The notes beneath the pieces are model-generated. The model saw only the letters and a list, made by a program, of their open reading frames with translations, was not told the origin of the DNA and did no database searches. A stretch of 64,000 nucleotides of DNA. It comes from Streptomyces sp. GSL17-111 (lineage in GTDB: Bacteria; Actinomycetota; Actinomycetes; Streptomycetales; Streptomycetaceae). The first letter of the stretch is position 1, and the number at the start of each line of letters is the position of its first letter. Made by a program: the position numbers and the translations under genes. Where the stretch lies: the NCBI RefSeq assembly GCF_037911585.1, contig NZ_JBAJNS010000001.1, positions 1,673,001 through 1,737,000 on the forward strand. Reading direction: 5' to 3'. This document shows positions 61,776-64,000 of the stretch, in pieces.

Positions 61776-63875
61776 TCAGGTGGTCTCGGGGGGTGGGGTG
61801 ACGGTGCGGGCGCTGAGGGCCAGTTCGTTGCGGAAGGTGATGTACGGGCGCACCCGGGTCGTGCCGCGCTGCGGGTGCGGCAGCTCGACGGCGGGGTAGA
61901 CGTCGGTCCTGCGGCGGTCGGCGGAGTCGCCGCCGATGCGGCCGAGCGGTGCGGGGGCGGCGCCGGGCGCGGGCAGCAGGCGCAGGTCCCACAGGTCGTG
62001 CGCCGCGCCGCGCCGGGCCAGCGCCTCCCCGTGGGGCAGCGTGGCGGCGAACCGGGCCCCGCCCAGCGGCTGCGCGGGCACGGTGAAGTCGTGCGCGGCG
62101 CCGAGCCGGGAGGCGGCGAGCAGGACGGCGTCCGGCCCCGGCTCGGCGCCGATCAGGCGGGCGGTGACGGCCGTCGACGCCTCCCCCACGACGACCTGTT
62201 CCACCTCGGCGTGGGTCGGACGCAGCCACGCCCGCACGCTCAGGTTGCCGTGCGCGGTGGTGTAGGGCACCCACGCGGCGACGCCGGCCTCCGTCGCCCG
62301 GGGCGCGAGGGTGACCAGGGCGGCCGTCTCGACCAGCTCCGCCCGCACCCGGCGGACCCGGCGATTGCCGCGCTGCGCCACGTAGAGGTCCCAGCGGCCT
62401 TCGGCGAGCGTGTGGGCGGCCCGCTCGACGACGACCTCGACCCGGCCGTCGACCGTGGCCGCGTGAGGCGGCAGCGGCAGGACGAGCTGCTGACCCGCTG
62501 AGTCCGCCGAGTCCGCGCGTCGGCGCAGGACGAGGTCCAGCGGCTCGGGCGGCAGTCCCGCCGGGTCGAGCCGGACGACGACGCCCCCGTCGCGGGTGGC
62601 GGCGGCGCGGGCCCGCGGGGCGGGCGCAGCGCCCGTCGGTGGCGGCTCGGGCGGGGTGCGGCACAGTCGGCGGCGCACGGTGGCGGCGGCCCGCAGCAGG
62701 CCGTCGGCCGCGCGCCGGTGGACCGGCCGGAGCTCCGTCAAGAGCCGCACGTAGCGCTCGGCGATGCGGTCGGGGTCGTAGGCGCGGGCGGTGACGCGGG
62801 CGGCGGCGCCCAGGGCGCGCCGCTCGTCGGCGTCGTCGATGAGCCGCAGGAGGGCCCCGGCGAACGCGTCCTCCCCGCCGGCCGGTGGGACCAGGAGGCC
62901 GTCCCGTCCGTGCGTGATGATCTCCCGGGGCCCGAAGGGGCAGTCGGTGGAGACGACGGGCACGCCGCAGCGCATGGCCTCGACGATCGTCATGCCGAAG
63001 GACTCCGCGTCGGAGGAGACGGCGGCGATGGCGCCCTTGGCCCACTCCGTCTCGATCGGCGTGACCGCGCCCATGAGCCGCACCTGGTTGTAGAGGCCCA
63101 GGTCGGTCACGAGTGCCCGCAGGCCCTCGGCCCCGGCGCCCCGCCCGTACAGCCGCAGGCTCCAGTCGGGACGGTCGGCCGCCACCTTGGCGAAGGCCCG
63201 CACGAGCCGGTCGTAGCGCTTGACCGGGATGAGCCGGCCCGCCGCGACAACGGTGCGAGAGCCGCCGTCGGAAGGGGCCACCGGGACGGCGGGCACCGCG
63301 TTGGGGATGGACAGGATGCGGGTGCGCACGCCCGGCAGCACCGCGCGGTAGCGGGCGGCGTCGGTCTCGGAGACGGTGACGAACGCGTCGAGCCCGGCGA
63401 CGGCGGTCTTCTGGTCCTCCCGCAGCTGCGGGTTGTGGAAGTCGTGGGTGAGGTGCTCCTGCCCGACGCGCAGGTAGCGCGACGTCCCGTAGCGGTCGAG
63501 GTAGCCGTTGAGGACGGGTCTGGTGCCGATGACGGCGTCGGCGTCGGTCGCCCGCAGGTAGGCGGCGACGCGTTCGTCCGTCAGCCGGGTGGGGGCGAGC
63601 GGACCGTTGCTGACGCCGCTGTCCTCCCACAGCGCGGTGGGCTCGGCGGCGTGGGGGTGGTCGCCGTCGTGGCCGGGGGCGCCCCGGCGGCACTCGATGA
63701 GCGAACGGACCCGCACGCCGGGGGCGAGGCCGAGCCGCAACGCGTCGCGGGTGCGGTGGACGGAGACGATCTCGACGTCGTGGCCGGCGACGGCCAGCGC
63801 ACCGCCGAGGTTCACCGTGGAGCGGATCGTTCCGCCGATCCCGTAGGCGTTGTAAAGGAGGAAGGCGATCTTCAC
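61776..63875 (-). CDS. GT4-family glycosyltransferase with extra C-terminal domain (699 aa)
   Basis: Residues 1-~380 form a GT-B GT4 enzyme: IAFLLYNAYGIGGTIRSTVN with the N-terminal Gly loop, VVAAGRLIPVKRYDRLVRAF, and the donor site SSDAESFGMTIVEAMRCGVP with the EX7E motif. Residues ~430-699 are a separate beta-rich region (VVVRLDPAGLPPEPLDLVLR, RWDLYVAQRGNRRVR) without a family I can name. The GTG at 63875 follows GGAGAG and begins the first strand. Probably involved in wall or surface polymer synthesis. Confidence 0.85.
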   Translation of the reverse strand: MKIAFLLYNAYGIGGTIRSTVNLGGALAVAGHDVEIVSVHRTRDALRLGLAPGVRVRSLIECRRGAPGHDGDHPHAAEPTALWEDSGVSNGPLAPTRLTDERVAAYLRATDADAVIGTRPVLNGYLDRYGTSRYLRVGQEHLTHDFHNPQLREDQKTAVAGLDAFVTVSETDAARYRAVLPGVRTRILSIPNAVPAVPVAPSDGGSRTVVAAGRLIPVKRYDRLVRAFAKVAADRPDWSLRLYGRGAGAEGLRALVTDLGLYNQVRLMGAVTPIETEWAKGAIAAVSSDAESFGMTIVEAMRCGVPVVSTDCPFGPREIITHGRDGLLVPPAGGEDAFAGALLRLIDDADERRALGAAARVTARAYDPDRIAERYVRLLTELRPVHRRAADGLLRAAATVRRRLCRTPPEPPPTGAAPAPRARAAATRDGGVVVRLDPAGLPPEPLDLVLRRRADSADSAGQQLVLPLPPHAATVDGRVEVVVERAAHTLAEGRWDLYVAQRGNRRVRRVRAELVETAALVTLAPRATEAGVAAWVPYTTAHGNLSVRAWLRPTHAEVEQVVVGEASTAVTARLIGAEPGPDAVLLAASRLGAAHDFTVPAQPLGGARFAATLPHGEALARRGAAHDLWDLRLLPAPGAAPAPLGRIGGDSADRRRTDVYPAVELPHPQRGTTRVRPYITFRNELALSARTVTPPPETT

Positions 63876-64000
63876 CTGGCACTCTCCTGTTCTCCGGCCT
63901 GCCCGTGGCCGGTCCGGACTGCTACCGCAAGGAGTGCTACGCCCGGGGGCGCCGAAGGTTGCTGAGGACACCGCCCGGATCTTTCTTCGAGGCCGACCGC
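63876..64000. other. Upstream region of the glycosyltransferase gene to window edge
   Basis: GGAGAG just before 63875 is the ribosome site. No further gene is supported in these 125 bp. Confidence 0.5.

Noticed and set aside
61653..62501. A 282-codon plus-strand frame near the right end
   Set aside because: It is antisense to the glycosyltransferase C-terminal region and shows the Gly/Arg/Val-rich composition of a shadow frame.

Overview
The window is very GC-rich, gene-dense chromosomal DNA from a Streptomyces-type actinomycete. The diagnostic loci are sodN/sodX (nickel superoxide dismutase), sigR-rsrA, an rshA-sigH pair, wblE, the dasR-dasABC chitooligosaccharide locus and a B12-riboswitch-controlled nrdAB. 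From memory, these lie in the same neighbourhood of the S. coelicolor chromosome, so most of the window reads as conserved core with accessory DNA near both ends.

Layout. (1) 1-7733, minus strand: a vWA/MoxR/VMAP-type ternary conflict operon. It holds a small trypsin co-occurring protein, a trypsin-VMAP protein, a MoxR ATPase and a SAV_2336/vWA/helical-repeat protein. It continues into a short FxsA-like peptide gene and the start of a peptide-modifying HExxH enzyme cut by the window edge. (2) 7927-14651: a DUF6104 protein, an autoregulated DUF4097-PadR operon with three related palindromes, a GNAT/oxidoreductase pair and a polar amino-acid ABC transporter. (3) 15208-25595: malic enzyme, methyltransferase, CGNR regulator, sodX/sodN, an arsenite/bile-acid-type transporter, KtrB/KtrA potassium uptake, a subtilase, and a divergent LysR/snapalysin pair. 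(4) 25765-35207: Nudix, methyltransferase, amidase, PLP enzyme, GNAT, the rshA-sigH stress sigma operon, a diacylglycerol-kinase-like protein, wblE behind a CRP-like palindrome, and a PdtaS-like histidine kinase. (5) 35476-42490: the GlcNAc/chitobiose locus (SIS enzyme, GH3 hexosaminidase, dasC, dasB, dasA, divergent dasR) with DasR-type operators. (6) 42668-49467: cstA-ybdD, a GNAT, then NrdR boxes plus a cobalamin riboswitch in front of nrdA-nrdB. (7) 49600-55447: peptidoglycan peptidase, peptide deformylase, a TPR protein, rsrA-sigR with a self-type promoter and two starts, an alpha/beta hydrolase and an SRAP protein. (8) 55727-61538: an accessory block with a TPR regulator, an ATP-binding protein broken by an amber codon, and a compact cassette of small peptide, JmjC/cupin oxygenase, aldo-keto reductase and phosphotransferase, ending in a restriction-enzyme remnant. 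(9) 61776-63875: a two-part GT4 glycosyltransferase.

The two places most likely to hold something undescribed are the left edge, where a conflict operon abuts an atypical FxsA-like RiPP precursor and an HExxH peptide hydroxylase, and the 57761-61249 cassette, which has the layout of a small RiPP locus. No IS element, CRISPR array, tRNA or rRNA was recognised.
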